Positions 26,765 through 35,038 of a stretch of DNA of 64,000 bases are shown here, in pieces (the first letter of the stretch is position 1; the number at the start of each line of letters is the position of its first letter). This stretch comes from a bacterium 336/3 (lineage in GTDB: Bacteria; Bacteroidota; Bacteroidia; Cytophagales; Thermonemataceae): assembly GCA_001281695.1 (NCBI GenBank), contig LJIE01000001.1, forward strand, positions 750,107-814,106, written 5' to 3'. The notes under the pieces are model-generated. The model ran no database searches and was not told the DNA's origin. It saw only the letters and a list, made by a program, of their open reading frames with translations. A program made the translations under genes and the position numbers.

Positions 26765-27331
26765 ATGATGTACAAAAAAAGCTTAATAACAATTGTTTTT
26801 ACACTTTTTTCATGGAATGCTTTTGCTCAAGATATGAGCTTGGGTTTGCGATTTGGAGACCCTTTGGCTGTTTCTTTCAAAAAATATTTGAAAGGAGGTA
26901 GAAATGCTTTTGAACTGAATGTAGGGAGTTATGGATATATGTATGGCTATGGAAGATATAATAATGGAAGGTATAATGGTAGATATAGATATTATGGAGA
27001 TTATTATTATAAACAAGGTGGTATAGTAATTATGGGGGATTATCTATGGCAGAAACCTTTTTCTAAAACAAAAGAGCTATCTTGGTATGTTGGATTAGGG
27101 GGACAGTTGCGAACATTAAGCTATTTGAAAGATAAAGATAAAGATGGCTTTTATGATGATGATGTTTCAGGCATTGGCATAGGACCTGATGGAGTATTGG
27201 GAATAGAATGGATACCCAACGATATTCCAGAAATAGCAGTATTTTTGGATACAAGAATTTATTTAGAAATTATTCCACAACCTTGGGTTATCCCACAAGT
27301 AGGAGTAGGCGTTCGTTATAATTTTAAATAA
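26765..27331 (+). CDS. small exported Gly/Tyr-rich protein, probable outer-membrane beta-barrel
   Basis: A 188-residue protein with a clean signal peptide ending 'NAFAQ'. The mature part alternates short amphipathic beta strands and ends 'VGVGVRYNFK', typical of small Bacteroidota barrels (aromatic-rich last strand). Residues about 56-83 form a Tyr/Gly/Arg/Asn low-complexity stretch with 'NNGRYNGRYRYYGDYYY'. A 'DKDKDGFYDDD' acidic loop near 120 could bind Ca2+. I do not recognise a named family. It is monocistronic and ends at a strong bidirectional terminator. Confidence 0.75.
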   Translation: MMYKKSLITIVFTLFSWNAFAQDMSLGLRFGDPLAVSFKKYLKGGRNAFELNVGSYGYMYGYGRYNNGRYNGRYRYYGDYYYKQGGIVIMGDYLWQKPFSKTKELSWYVGLGGQLRTLSYLKDKDKDGFYDDDVSGIGIGPDGVLGIEWIPNDIPEIAVFLDTRIYLEIIPQPWVIPQVGVGVRYNFK

Positions 27332-27368
27332 CAAAGAAGGCAGGTAATTTACCTGCCTTCTTTGTTAT
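27328..27368. terminator. bidirectional terminator between the barrel gene and acyl-CoA dehydrogenase
   Basis: A near-perfect 20-21 base inverted repeat ('AAAGAAGGCAGGTAA' and its complement) with a one- to three-base centre, flanked by A and T runs. It overlaps the stop codons of both convergent genes. Confidence 0.93.
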
Positions 27369-28513
27369 TTTAGGATATTTCTTGAAATTACTAATTTCTG
27401 AATTTCGGTAGTACCTTCACCAATGGTACAAAGTTTAGAATCTCTGTAAAATTTCTCCACAGGGAAATCTTTAGTATAACCATAACCACCAAAAATCTGT
27501 ACAGCTTCATTAGCTATTTTTACACAGGCTTCAGAAGCATAATATTTTGCCATAGCAGAGGCTTGTGTAACAGGTAAACCTTTGTCTTTTAACTCCGCAG
27601 AGTGAAAAATCAAAAGTCTAGAAGCTTCTATTTCAGTTGCCATTTCAGCTAATTTAAAAGCAATAGACTGAAATTTAGAAATAGATTGCCCAAATTGTTC
27701 ACGTTCTTTTGCATATTGTAAAGCTGCTTCATAAGCTCCTACTGCAATACCCAAAGACAATGCAGCAATCGAAATACGACCACCATCTAATATTTTCATG
27801 GCTTGATGAAACCCATCACCTATATTACCTAAAATCTGGCTTTTGTGTACACGAACATTATCAAAAACAAGTTCAGTAGTTTCAGAAGCTCTCATACCCA
27901 ATTTATTTTCCTTCTTACCAGCAGAAAAACCAGGTGTACCTTTTTCAATAATGAATGCTGTGGAATTGTTAGAAGTACGAGGTTCGCCTGTACGAGTCAT
28001 AACAACAGCAACATTTCCTGTTTTGCCATGTGTAATAAAATTTTTAGAACCGTTGATGATATAATAATCACCATCTTGAACAGCAACTGTACGCATATTG
28101 CTTGCATCGGAACCAGTATTGGGTTCAGTAAGCCCCCAAGCTCCAATCCATTCGGCAGTAGCAAGTTTAGGTAAATAGCGTTGCTTTTGTTCTTCATTTC
28201 CAAACATTAAGATATGATTGGTACATAAAGAATTATGAGCTGCCATAGAAAGCCCAATAGAAGGGTCTGCTTTGGATAGCTCAACAATAGCTGTTACATA
28301 TTCTTTGTATCCTAAGCCAGCTCCTTGATATTCTGTGGGTACAAGCATACCCATCAAACCCATTTCACCTAATTTTTTGAATACATCCACAGGAAATTCT
28401 TGGCTTTCATCCCAGTCCATTACTTTTGGAAGGATATTGATTTTAGCAAAATCTTTTACAGATTTAGCAATTTCATCTAATAATTCGTTGCGTTCTAAGG
28501 TTTCAGCTACCAT
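27365..28513 (-). CDS. acyl-CoA dehydrogenase
   Basis: A 382-residue flavoenzyme of the short/branched-chain acyl-CoA dehydrogenase type. Features are 'WIGAWGLTEPNTGSDAS' (FAD/substrate loop, about 124-140), the middle beta domain with 'GSKNFITHG', 'DGGRISIAALSLG' and the C-terminal 'YTKDFPVEKFYRD', ending 'IGEGTTEIQKLVISRNIL' with the catalytic-base Glu in the EGT motif. It oxidises acyl-CoA to enoyl-CoA, passing electrons to ETF, in fatty-acid or branched-chain amino-acid breakdown. No ETF or thiolase is nearby. It has a consensus promoter upstream. Confidence 0.93.
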   Translation of the reverse strand: MVAETLERNELLDEIAKSVKDFAKINILPKVMDWDESQEFPVDVFKKLGEMGLMGMLVPTEYQGAGLGYKEYVTAIVELSKADPSIGLSMAAHNSLCTNHILMFGNEEQKQRYLPKLATAEWIGAWGLTEPNTGSDASNMRTVAVQDGDYYIINGSKNFITHGKTGNVAVVMTRTGEPRTSNNSTAFIIEKGTPGFSAGKKENKLGMRASETTELVFDNVRVHKSQILGNIGDGFHQAMKILDGGRISIAALSLGIAVGAYEAALQYAKEREQFGQSISKFQSIAFKLAEMATEIEASRLLIFHSAELKDKGLPVTQASAMAKYYASEACVKIANEAVQIFGGYGYTKDFPVEKFYRDSKLCTIGEGTTEIQKLVISRNILK

Positions 28514-28543
28514 GACCGTATTTTGAGTTTGTGTTTATGACTA

Positions 28544-28577
28544 CAAAGATAGGAAAATGTTGGAAATATTACATCAA
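28544..28577 (-). promoter_or_regulatory. promoter of the acyl-CoA dehydrogenase gene
   Basis: On the minus strand TATCTTTG (28551 to 28544) matches TAnnTTTG exactly, with TTG (28577-28575) 23 bases upstream as the -33 element. The leader would be about 24 bases. Confidence 0.6.
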
Positions 28578-28705
28578 TTCTAAAAAAATTACAAAAGTTG
28601 TATTTAAGTAACCTCAATGAAGACTTTGTGTTTAAAAGAATTGTTTTTTTCAAAATTTCTCTTAAAATTTACCATTCTTAGTCCAAAAATAAATATTTCA
28701 ATGTT

Positions 28706-29389
28706 ATGAAAACAATCTGTTTGATTTTATGGGTGAGCTTATCTTTACAAACAGGAATGGCTCAAAAACTGATTATGGATATTTTAGACCCAACAGGTGC
28801 AAACCAAAACATGAGTTCTGGGGTAAATAGGTCGGAAATAGTAGGAAGTGTATATCTAACAGACTGGCAAGAAGGGTATCTGATGTATGGACAAACCAAA
28901 GAAAAGAAAACAATGCGTTATAATGTATATAAAGATGCATTGCATGTAAAAGATGCTCAAAAGAAAGAGATTATAATACAAGAAGGACAAGTAGAGCGAT
29001 TTATTATTGTAGATAAAAATGTAGAATATAACTTCAGATGGTTAAATAATATACCTAAAATAAATTATGGGTATGTTCAAATTATTTATGAAAATCAAGT
29101 AAAACTCTATTACAGGCATCACAGAAGACAAAAACAATCTGTTTCTGGTACAGAAGGCTATATGCCCAATATAGAAAATGATGTTTTGGTAGAAGATAAC
29201 TCGTTTGTAATTGTATTACCAAATGGAATAACACATATCACCAAAGCTAAAAAGAAAGATATACTCAATATTTTTCTTGATAAAAAATCAGATTTGGAAG
29301 CTTTTATCAAGGCTGAAAAAATTGATACACAAACACTAACAGGTCTGATGAAGGTCATTCAAAAATATGAAGAACTCTTGAAAAAATAG
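28706..29389 (+). CDS. exported protein of unknown function
   Basis: A 227-residue protein with a signal peptide ending 'QTGMAQ'. The body is beta-rich to about residue 165 ('GSVYLTDWQEGYLMY', 'YNVYKDALHV', 'VLVEDNSFVIVLPNG') and ends in a Lys-rich helical tail ('KSDLEAFIKAEKIDTQTLTG'). The tail resembles the C-terminal 'FL..K...L..F......' element found in many exported Bacteroidota hypothetical proteins. I do not recognise the family. It may share a transcript with the downstream leader ORF and M23 peptidase, 64 bases on. Confidence 0.65.
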   Translation: MKTICLILWVSLSLQTGMAQKLIMDILDPTGANQNMSSGVNRSEIVGSVYLTDWQEGYLMYGQTKEKKTMRYNVYKDALHVKDAQKKEIIIQEGQVERFIIVDKNVEYNFRWLNNIPKINYGYVQIIYENQVKLYYRHHRRQKQSVSGTEGYMPNIENDVLVEDNSFVIVLPNGITHITKAKKKDILNIFLDKKSDLEAFIKAEKIDTQTLTGLMKVIQKYEELLKK

Positions 29390-29452
29390 AAAAACTCATA
29401 AATTAAAGACTCTATCTAAAAAGAAATCCTTATTTTTGCCTTTTGTATTTTT

Positions 29453-29506
29453 ATGAAACCACTGTGCTATGTGTCTGGCGGACTCATTGCCTATAACTTA
29501 TTTTGA
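29453..29506 (+). CDS. 17-codon leader ORF coupled to the M23 peptidase
   Basis: ATG at 29453 opens a 17-codon frame encoding MKPLCYVSGGLIAYNLF and ending TGA at 29504-29506. The stop overlaps the peptidase ATG as TGATG. A TATTTTTG (-7-like) box lies at 29431-29438, 14 bases upstream, though no -33 box is clear. The codons (CTG, TGC, GGC, ATT GCC) are less AT-rich than those of the neighbours. It may be a regulatory leader peptide or chance. Confidence 0.35.
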   Translation: MKPLCYVSGGLIAYNLF

Positions 29507-30537
29507 TGATGCGTTTTATAGTTATATTGTTGATATTTTTTTCGTTAGTAAATGTTTATGCCCAAGGACAAGAGCCTAAACACAAAAAAAATAATCTGAA
29601 AATTAGAAATAATCCTCCTGTAAAAAAGGATACAACTAAGAAAAAAATAGTAAAACCTGATACAACAAAACAGGAAAAACCTGAAGATACACTGAAAAAA
29701 GAAGCTGTACCTTTTGATCCTTTTAGAATCCCTAATTTACCTGCTGAACGGATTGCAGAAATAGATACATCCATCAGTTCAGTTGTACAAGTATCAGAAT
29801 ACTTAAAAATAGATTGTGTTTGGGTAAAAGCTGCTGACTATTATTCTGTTTGGAGTTCTGAGTATATCAATCCTTACAGAAAAAACCCATCTAAAGATAC
29901 AGTACACTTAATGCTATATGATGAAGTAAGAAGTCAATTATGGGCAAAACCTTTGGACGATATCCTACTTACATCTCATTTTGGACCTCGTTGGGGACGT
30001 ATGCATCCAGGTATAGATTTGAATCTCAGAATGGGGACACCCATTTATACCATTTTTGATGGTATTGTTAGGATAGCTACAGCTGGAAGTGGTTACGGAT
30101 ATCATGTGGTGGTGCGACACTCCAACGGTTTAGAAACGCTCTACGCTCACATGAGTAAACTAAGCGTACAAGTAGGGCAAGTGGTGAGGGCAGGAGAACT
30201 TTTGGGTTTGGGAGGCTCAACAGGGTGGAGCACAGGACCTCACCTGCATTTAGAATTAATGTATGCAGGAAATGTTTTTAACCCCTTATTTGTTTTAGAA
30301 GTAAACCCTAAATCTGAAATACCATTTGTACGAACAAAATTCTTTGATTTAACACCTCATCATTTTAGGCATATTGGCACAGTTGTTAAAAAAGATTATT
30401 TCCATACTGTAAAAGCAGGAGAAACGCTCAACAGTATAGCTCGAAGATATGGTACAAATGCATTGTATTTGGCTAAAATGAATGGTTTGACTACTAACAC
30501 AATTTTGAAAGTAGGGCAAAGAATTAAGCTAAAATAA
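29506..30537 (+). CDS. M23 family peptidoglycan metalloendopeptidase with LysM domain
   Basis: About 343 residues; the start is ATG at 29506 or 29509. A signal peptide ends near 'VNVYAQ'. A Lys/Thr/Pro linker (20-70) precedes an uncharacterised segment, then the M23 LytM domain (about 150-270): 'MHPGIDLNLRMGTPI' (HxxxD zinc ligands), 'YGYHVVVRHSNGLETLYAHMS' and 'TGPHLHLEL' (HxH). A single C-terminal LysM follows (about 302-344, 'HTVKAGETLNSIARRYG'). It cleaves peptidoglycan cross-links or acts as an amidase activator in the periplasm. Its end overlaps a palindrome shared with the convergent SpoIIE gene. Confidence 0.93.
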   Translation: MMRFIVILLIFFSLVNVYAQGQEPKHKKNNLKIRNNPPVKKDTTKKKIVKPDTTKQEKPEDTLKKEAVPFDPFRIPNLPAERIAEIDTSISSVVQVSEYLKIDCVWVKAADYYSVWSSEYINPYRKNPSKDTVHLMLYDEVRSQLWAKPLDDILLTSHFGPRWGRMHPGIDLNLRMGTPIYTIFDGIVRIATAGSGYGYHVVVRHSNGLETLYAHMSKLSVQVGQVVRAGELLGLGGSTGWSTGPHLHLELMYAGNVFNPLFVLEVNPKSEIPFVRTKFFDLTPHHFRHIGTVVKKDYFHTVKAGETLNSIARRYGTNALYLAKMNGLTTNTILKVGQRIKLK

Positions 30538-30550
30538 TTTTTAGCTTAAT
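30523..30550. terminator. palindromic bidirectional terminator overlapping two stop codons
   Basis: ATTAAGCTAAAA (30523-30534) and TTTTAGCTTAAT (30539-30550) form a perfect 12-base stem with loop TAAT. The stem includes the last codons and stops of both the M23 peptidase and the SpoIIE phosphatase, which are only 3 bases apart. Confidence 0.7.
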
Positions 30551-32037
30551 CTTATTCCCAGTACTGTAATATCATCCAACTGTTTTTCATCTCCTTCAAG
30601 CATCCAATTCTCAATAGTTTGCTTGAGATAATGTTGTTGCTTTTCCATGCTTAAAGGGTGAATTTTTTGTAATAATTCCTTGAAACGTTTGCTACTAAAT
30701 TTCTTTTTTTCACTTCCTCCAAATTGGTCAGTATAACCATCTGAAGAAAGATAAATAGTTGTAGGTATTGTTAAAGAAATGGAATGTTTTTGAAAACTTT
30801 GTTCACTATCATAAGTCTTTAAACCTCCAATAATAATTCTATCACCTTTTATTTGATTAAGAATATCATTCTGCATATATAATAATGAAATACCAGCACC
30901 AGCATACTCCAATTTAGCTTCTCCTAAATGCTCTTTATAAGAATCAGGAAAATTATCAACAGTACAAATGGCTACATCCATACCATCCTGATTATTACTT
31001 TCCTCTTGACGTAAAGTATGAATAATGCCTTTTCGGAGCTGATACAATATTTTATCTGGTTCTGTAATATTCCTTGATTTAATAATATCATTTAAAATTT
31101 CATTACCTATCATACTCATCAGAGCACCAGGGATGCCATGTCCTGTACAATCAACAGCAGCGATAATAATCTTATAGTTTTTAGAGGTAAACCAATAAAA
31201 ATCTCCACTAACAATATCTCGTGGCTTATAAAGTACAAAGCTTTCTGGAAAAAAGCTTTTAATAGTTTCTATTTCAGGGAGAATAGCATGTTGTATTCTT
31301 TTCGCATAATTAATACTTGATGTGATTTCTTGATTAGTTCTTTCAATAATGAAATTCTTATTTTCTAAAATTTTATTCTGCTCATCAATATGGTCTCTCT
31401 GAGATACGATTTCCTCATTTTGTTGCTTAATTTCTTCATTCATCACAAGCAATTCTTCTTTTTGCTCTTTGAGTTCAATATTTTGCTCTTCTAACTGCTT
31501 TTTTACTTTGAGTATCGAAACTCCTCTATGAAAGGATATAAAGGCGACATAATGTGTTGCAGCAAATAAATAGATAACAGATGGAATAAATGCCCAAACA
31601 TTGTCTGCTGACATCAACATGATTTTTTGTGGCAATGGAAAAAATACCAAAATAATCAGATTTGCCAAGAGCCACAAACCCCAAGCTCTTACAAAAGCTT
31701 TAATTCCTCCAACTGAATAAGCTGTTGCTGAATTAGCCAATAAAAAAGGTAAAGCACTCATTAAATTAAAATCCAACAAGTAGCCTATCCAACCTATCCA
31801 AAATAAATCAATGCCCAATACCCAAAACTCTGCTTCTCGGTGGTCTTTGGCTTTGTTACTAAGAATAAGAGCCATATGAGGATATACAAGAAAAATACCA
31901 ATAATTACCCATGCTGTTGTAGAAATTGAATTCCAAATGTAATATTGGTGAAAAATAATACTCAGTATGGCAAGTAAATAACCTATAATCCGAACAGGAT
32001 AAATAGCTTTGTTGATGTTAGAACGTTTTTGAGACAT
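30541..32037 (-). CDS. membrane-bound PP2C/SpoIIE family serine phosphatase
   Basis: A 498-residue protein. About six N-terminal transmembrane helices (residues 14-170) are followed by a coiled coil ('EEQNIELKEQKEELLVMNEE', about 175-240) and a SpoIIE/PP2C domain (about 250-498). The domain starts 'SINYAKRIQHAILPE' and carries metal-binding aspartates in 'VSGDFYWF', 'VDCTGHGIPGA', 'DGMDVAIC' and 'SSDGYTDQFGG'. It should remove phosphate from a STAS-type or SiaC-type partner protein in response to a membrane signal. Neighbouring genes give no partner. The catalytic domain resembles that of the large phosphatase at 59904. Confidence 0.9.
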   Translation of the reverse strand: MSQKRSNINKAIYPVRIIGYLLAILSIIFHQYYIWNSISTTAWVIIGIFLVYPHMALILSNKAKDHREAEFWVLGIDLFWIGWIGYLLDFNLMSALPFLLANSATAYSVGGIKAFVRAWGLWLLANLIILVFFPLPQKIMLMSADNVWAFIPSVIYLFAATHYVAFISFHRGVSILKVKKQLEEQNIELKEQKEELLVMNEEIKQQNEEIVSQRDHIDEQNKILENKNFIIERTNQEITSSINYAKRIQHAILPEIETIKSFFPESFVLYKPRDIVSGDFYWFTSKNYKIIIAAVDCTGHGIPGALMSMIGNEILNDIIKSRNITEPDKILYQLRKGIIHTLRQEESNNQDGMDVAICTVDNFPDSYKEHLGEAKLEYAGAGISLLYMQNDILNQIKGDRIIIGGLKTYDSEQSFQKHSISLTIPTTIYLSSDGYTDQFGGSEKKKFSSKRFKELLQKIHPLSMEKQQHYLKQTIENWMLEGDEKQLDDITVLGIRLS

Positions 32038-32094
32038 AGGTTCAATTAATTAGGCTTATAAGTTATAGAAAATCTTTTGGGCTACAAAAAAAAC

Positions 32095-32127
32095 ATAAAA
32101 AAACCTGCTAAACTTGTTTAGCAGGTT
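32095..32127 (-). terminator. terminator of the exbB-exbD-tonB operon
   Basis: AACCTGCTAAAC (32102-32113) pairs with GTTTAGCAGGTT (32116-32127). On the minus strand the hairpin is followed by a T run. It lies 20 bases after the tonB stop. Confidence 0.9.
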
Positions 32128-32146
32128 AAGTATTGAGTTTAAGACT

Positions 32147-32998
32147 CTATTTATCCAATTTGAAAGATACTGGAATAGACTTTCTTACTTTTACGGGTTT
32201 TCCTTGAGCATTTTTGGCTGGAGCCCATCTGGTACTCATTTGTTTCAAAGCTTTTACGGCTTCATCACCACAACCATCTCCAATATCTCTTAAAACTTTG
32301 ATGTCTGTAAGAGAACCATCTCTATCAATAGTGAATTGAACTACAACATTACCTTGAGTTTCTTTTCTTTTTGCTAAAGAAGGATAGCTTATTTTCTTTT
32401 GCAATTCTTTTCTGAATGCATTGATACCACCTTCGTATTCAGCATTTTGAGCAACCTCAAACTCTTGGAAAGTTTTGTTTTCATCTTCGCCTGTTCCCGC
32501 TTCTTTGTTTTCTCCAGGTTTTTCAACTTTGATAACTTCCTCTGGTTTCTCAGGAGAAGCTTCACCTTCTTTGGTTTCTGTTGAAACAGCAGTTTCTTTT
32601 TCTTCTATTTCTTTGTTTTCAACAATAGGTTTATCTACTTTCTCTTCTTTAATTTCGATAACTGTGAATTTAGTTTGGTCAACTTCGGGAGGGGGAGGAA
32701 CTTCAATGACTACTTCAGCCTTTTTTTGCTCTTCTTTAGGTTCTTCTGGAGGAAGTTCTAAAAGTGCTTCTTGTATTTCGTCTTCTGGATTGGTTTTAGC
32801 AATTTTTTCTTCATTATTTTTTTCAATAAGCCTTTTAATAATAGGATAAGAAAAAATCAAGCTACTAGATATAATAACAGCAATCAATACAAAAGTAACG
32901 ATACGAGTATATTTTCTACGAAGTACGTATGCTCCGTATTCTTGGTTTCTACCCTCGAATCCTTCGTGGGCAGTGTAACAAAAACCTTGTAAGTCCAT
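32147..32998 (-). CDS. tonB: energy transducer TonB
   Basis: 283 residues. A short cytoplasmic segment with 'FEGRNQEYGAYVLRRKY' (typical of Bacteroidota TonB) precedes a single transmembrane helix (about 32-55). A long Pro/Glu/Lys-rich periplasmic spacer follows (about 70-190, with 'PPPPEVD'-like runs), then the TonB C-terminal domain (about 195-283, with 'ISYPSLAKRKETQGNVVVQF' and 'ALKQMSTRWAPAKNAQGKPV'). It transmits proton-motive energy from the ExbB/ExbD motor to outer-membrane receptors. It is the last gene of the operon, 28 bases after the third exbD, and is followed by a terminator. Confidence 0.95.
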   Translation of the reverse strand: MDLQGFCYTAHEGFEGRNQEYGAYVLRRKYTRIVTFVLIAVIISSSLIFSYPIIKRLIEKNNEEKIAKTNPEDEIQEALLELPPEEPKEEQKKAEVVIEVPPPPEVDQTKFTVIEIKEEKVDKPIVENKEIEEKETAVSTETKEGEASPEKPEEVIKVEKPGENKEAGTGEDENKTFQEFEVAQNAEYEGGINAFRKELQKKISYPSLAKRKETQGNVVVQFTIDRDGSLTDIKVLRDIGDGCGDEAVKALKQMSTRWAPAKNAQGKPVKVRKSIPVSFKLDK

Positions 32999-33026
32999 AA
33001 TTTTTTTTTGAGTTATAGTGTGAAAT

Positions 33027-33563
33027 TTATTTAGATGCTTGTAAATTATGAGCTTCGATAAGCTGAATTTCCTCTTTCGTTATATCTTGTATGCCATATC
33101 GAGAAACTCCCACAATATTCATTTCATCTAAAATATCCACTACATTTTTGAATGAAGCATCGTCTTTAAATTTAACTACTACTGTAAACTGCTTATAGCA
33201 ATCTTCTTTTACTAAAGTTTCTTTTTTCTTCTGAATTAAAAATTCTCTTATCTTTTCTGGGCTTGCATCCAACGTTTGGAGGCTTGCCTTACTTACATTC
33301 GCCGACTGATACCAATACAATTTGTCATTTTTACCACCTAAAAGAACTAAAGTACAATCATCATCACCTCCTTGTGAGGATTCCTTATTAGGCATAATGA
33401 CCTGCATAATTTTAGGCGTATTGAAAGTAGTGGTCAGCATAAAGAATGTAATCAATAAGAATGCCAAATCTACCATTGGTGTCATATCTACTTTTGTAGA
33501 TACTTTCTTAGAAGCTCTCTTTTTGCTTCCTTCTTGTTGATTTGATGAATTAATTTCAGCCAT
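33027..33563 (-). CDS. exbD: ExbD/TolR biopolymer transport protein (copy 3)
   Basis: 178 residues: a basic Ser/Lys N-terminus and one transmembrane helix with the proton-carrying Asp in 'MTPMVDLAFLLITFF' (about 28-42). A periplasmic ExbD domain follows, starting 'MLTTTFNTPKIMQV' and ending near 'YGIQDITKEEIQLIEAH'. It forms the stator-gated proton path with ExbB and TonB. It is strikingly similar to the next upstream copy (33607), including 'FNTPKIMQV' and 'VSRYGIQD', which indicates tandem duplication. Central insert lengths differ. Confidence 0.93.
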   Translation of the reverse strand: MAEINSSNQQEGSKKRASKKVSTKVDMTPMVDLAFLLITFFMLTTTFNTPKIMQVIMPNKESSQGGDDDCTLVLLGGKNDKLYWYQSANVSKASLQTLDASPEKIREFLIQKKKETLVKEDCYKQFTVVVKFKDDASFKNVVDILDEMNIVGVSRYGIQDITKEEIQLIEAHNLQASK

Positions 33564-33606
33564 AGTTATATAATTTAGAGTGAAAGAAACTTAATCAAAA
33601 AGAAAA

Positions 33607-34155
33607 TTACTTCTTTGCAGCAACACCTTTATAAGCATCAATCAATTTTATGTCGTTGTCTTCCAAATCTTGGATACCATAACGAGAAACCTGCACAATA
33701 GACATCTCATCAAGTAAATCTACCATATTTTTATAAGAAGCTTTATCCTTGAATTTTAAAACGACAGTAAACTGATTGTTACAACTACCATAACTAACAG
33801 CTTCTCTCTTCTTTTTCATCAAAAACTCTCTAATCGCACTGCTACTATAAGGTAATTGCTGTAACTCTGGGTCTTGCCCCTTAATTACCTGATACCAATA
33901 AAGTGTATTTTTTTCATCACCTAACAAAATTACAGAACATCTGCCTTCAGCCTCATCTCTTTTCTTAGGGTCTTTCTCTGTTTTATCAGGCATCAGTACC
34001 TGCATAATTTTGGGGGTATTGAAGGTGGTGGTAAGCATAAAGAAAGTAATCAATAAGAATGCCAAATCTACCATTGGCGTCATATCTACTTTGGTTGAGA
34101 CTTTCTTTGGACCTTTTTTCTTACCACCACCCGATGAGGTGTCTATATCTGCCAT
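33607..34155 (-). CDS. exbD: ExbD/TolR biopolymer transport protein (copy 2)
   Basis: 182 residues with the same layout as copy 3: a basic N-terminus ('GGGKKKGPKKVSTK'), a helix with Asp ('VDLAFLLITFF') and a periplasmic domain with 'LKFKDKASYKNMVDLLDEM' and 'VSRYGIQDLEDNDIKLID'. It works in the inner membrane as part of the ExbB/ExbD/TonB motor. Spacers of 43 and 27 bases separate it from its neighbours, so the operon is continuous. Confidence 0.93.
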   Translation of the reverse strand: MADIDTSSGGGKKKGPKKVSTKVDMTPMVDLAFLLITFFMLTTTFNTPKIMQVLMPDKTEKDPKKRDEAEGRCSVILLGDEKNTLYWYQVIKGQDPELQQLPYSSSAIREFLMKKKREAVSYGSCNNQFTVVLKFKDKASYKNMVDLLDEMSIVQVSRYGIQDLEDNDIKLIDAYKGVAAKK

Positions 34156-34182
34156 TGTTTTACAATATTTTTGAGTTTAAAA

Positions 34183-34950
34183 CTATTTTTTAGTTTCTTC
34201 TTTTTTTGTTTCACCACCAGCACCACCATCTTTTAGGTTTGTTATCAAATGCACACGATAAACTTTACGCTCTTGTAATACATCTAAAACTTTTTTTACG
34301 ACAGCATAATCAGCTTTTCCATCACCAAACAAAACTACTTTCAAATTATTGTTTTGTTCTTTTTCCCAAAAGTCTTTGTCTTCTTTGCTCATTCCTGCTG
34401 ATGAAGTCTTAGCTACAATTTGTTTTTGTTTTTCTGTCATATTCCCTCTTCTTTCGATACGCTCTTTTTCATAAACCTTATTAGCATATAAAATCCAGGT
34501 ACCTAATTGGTTATTTGCAGAATCTAATGGAATACCTATTCTTGCATTCAATTTTTTGTAAGCTTCAGGGGTAAGGGCTTTGTTTTTAAGAACTTTGGGT
34601 AAATCTTGAATAGAAACGCCAAAATTTTCTCTTCCTTCAAACTCTTTGAAATCAGCTTCATCAAATTTGCCAAGCAATTGATAGTGTTGAGCTACAAAAT
34701 TAAGCAGTTCTCTTCTTTTTTTTGCTTCTTTGATACCAAAGAAAACAGTTCCTTTTGTATCAACAGTAATTTTTACTACTTTTTCGGTTTCCTCTTTGTT
34801 GGATGTAGATGAGGGGGCATCTACTTCTATGGGCGATTCGGGCTTAAACTGTGCTGTAAGAATAAAGAAAGTCAGCAACAAGAATGCCATATCACACATA
34901 GCAGTCATATCCAACGTGGGGTTTTTTCTGGGTATTTTAATTTTTCCCAT
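34183..34950 (-). CDS. divergent ExbD-like biopolymer transport protein (copy 1)
   Basis: 255 residues, the first exbD after exbB. The N-terminus 'KIPRKNPTLDMTAMCDMAFLLLTFFILTAQF' keeps the transmembrane Asp. The periplasmic part is longer and different from the two short copies: it includes 'AKKRRELLNFVAQHY', 'NARIGIPLDS' and an inserted helical region (about 110-190) before a recognisable ExbD ending ('DYAVVKKVLDVLQERKVYRVHLITN'). A Gly/Lys/Glu-rich tail follows. It probably has a distinct binding role in the motor rather than being a redundant copy. Confidence 0.88.
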   Translation of the reverse strand: MGKIKIPRKNPTLDMTAMCDMAFLLLTFFILTAQFKPESPIEVDAPSSTSNKEETEKVVKITVDTKGTVFFGIKEAKKRRELLNFVAQHYQLLGKFDEADFKEFEGRENFGVSIQDLPKVLKNKALTPEAYKKLNARIGIPLDSANNQLGTWILYANKVYEKERIERRGNMTEKQKQIVAKTSSAGMSKEDKDFWEKEQNNNLKVVLFGDGKADYAVVKKVLDVLQERKVYRVHLITNLKDGGAGGETKKEETKK

Positions 34951-35038
34951 ATTATATTAAAATGATGAGTTTTGGATAGAATGACTTTAATATAATCTTT
35001 GCCTTTATGTATTAAAAAGCAAAGATTATACCATAAAA

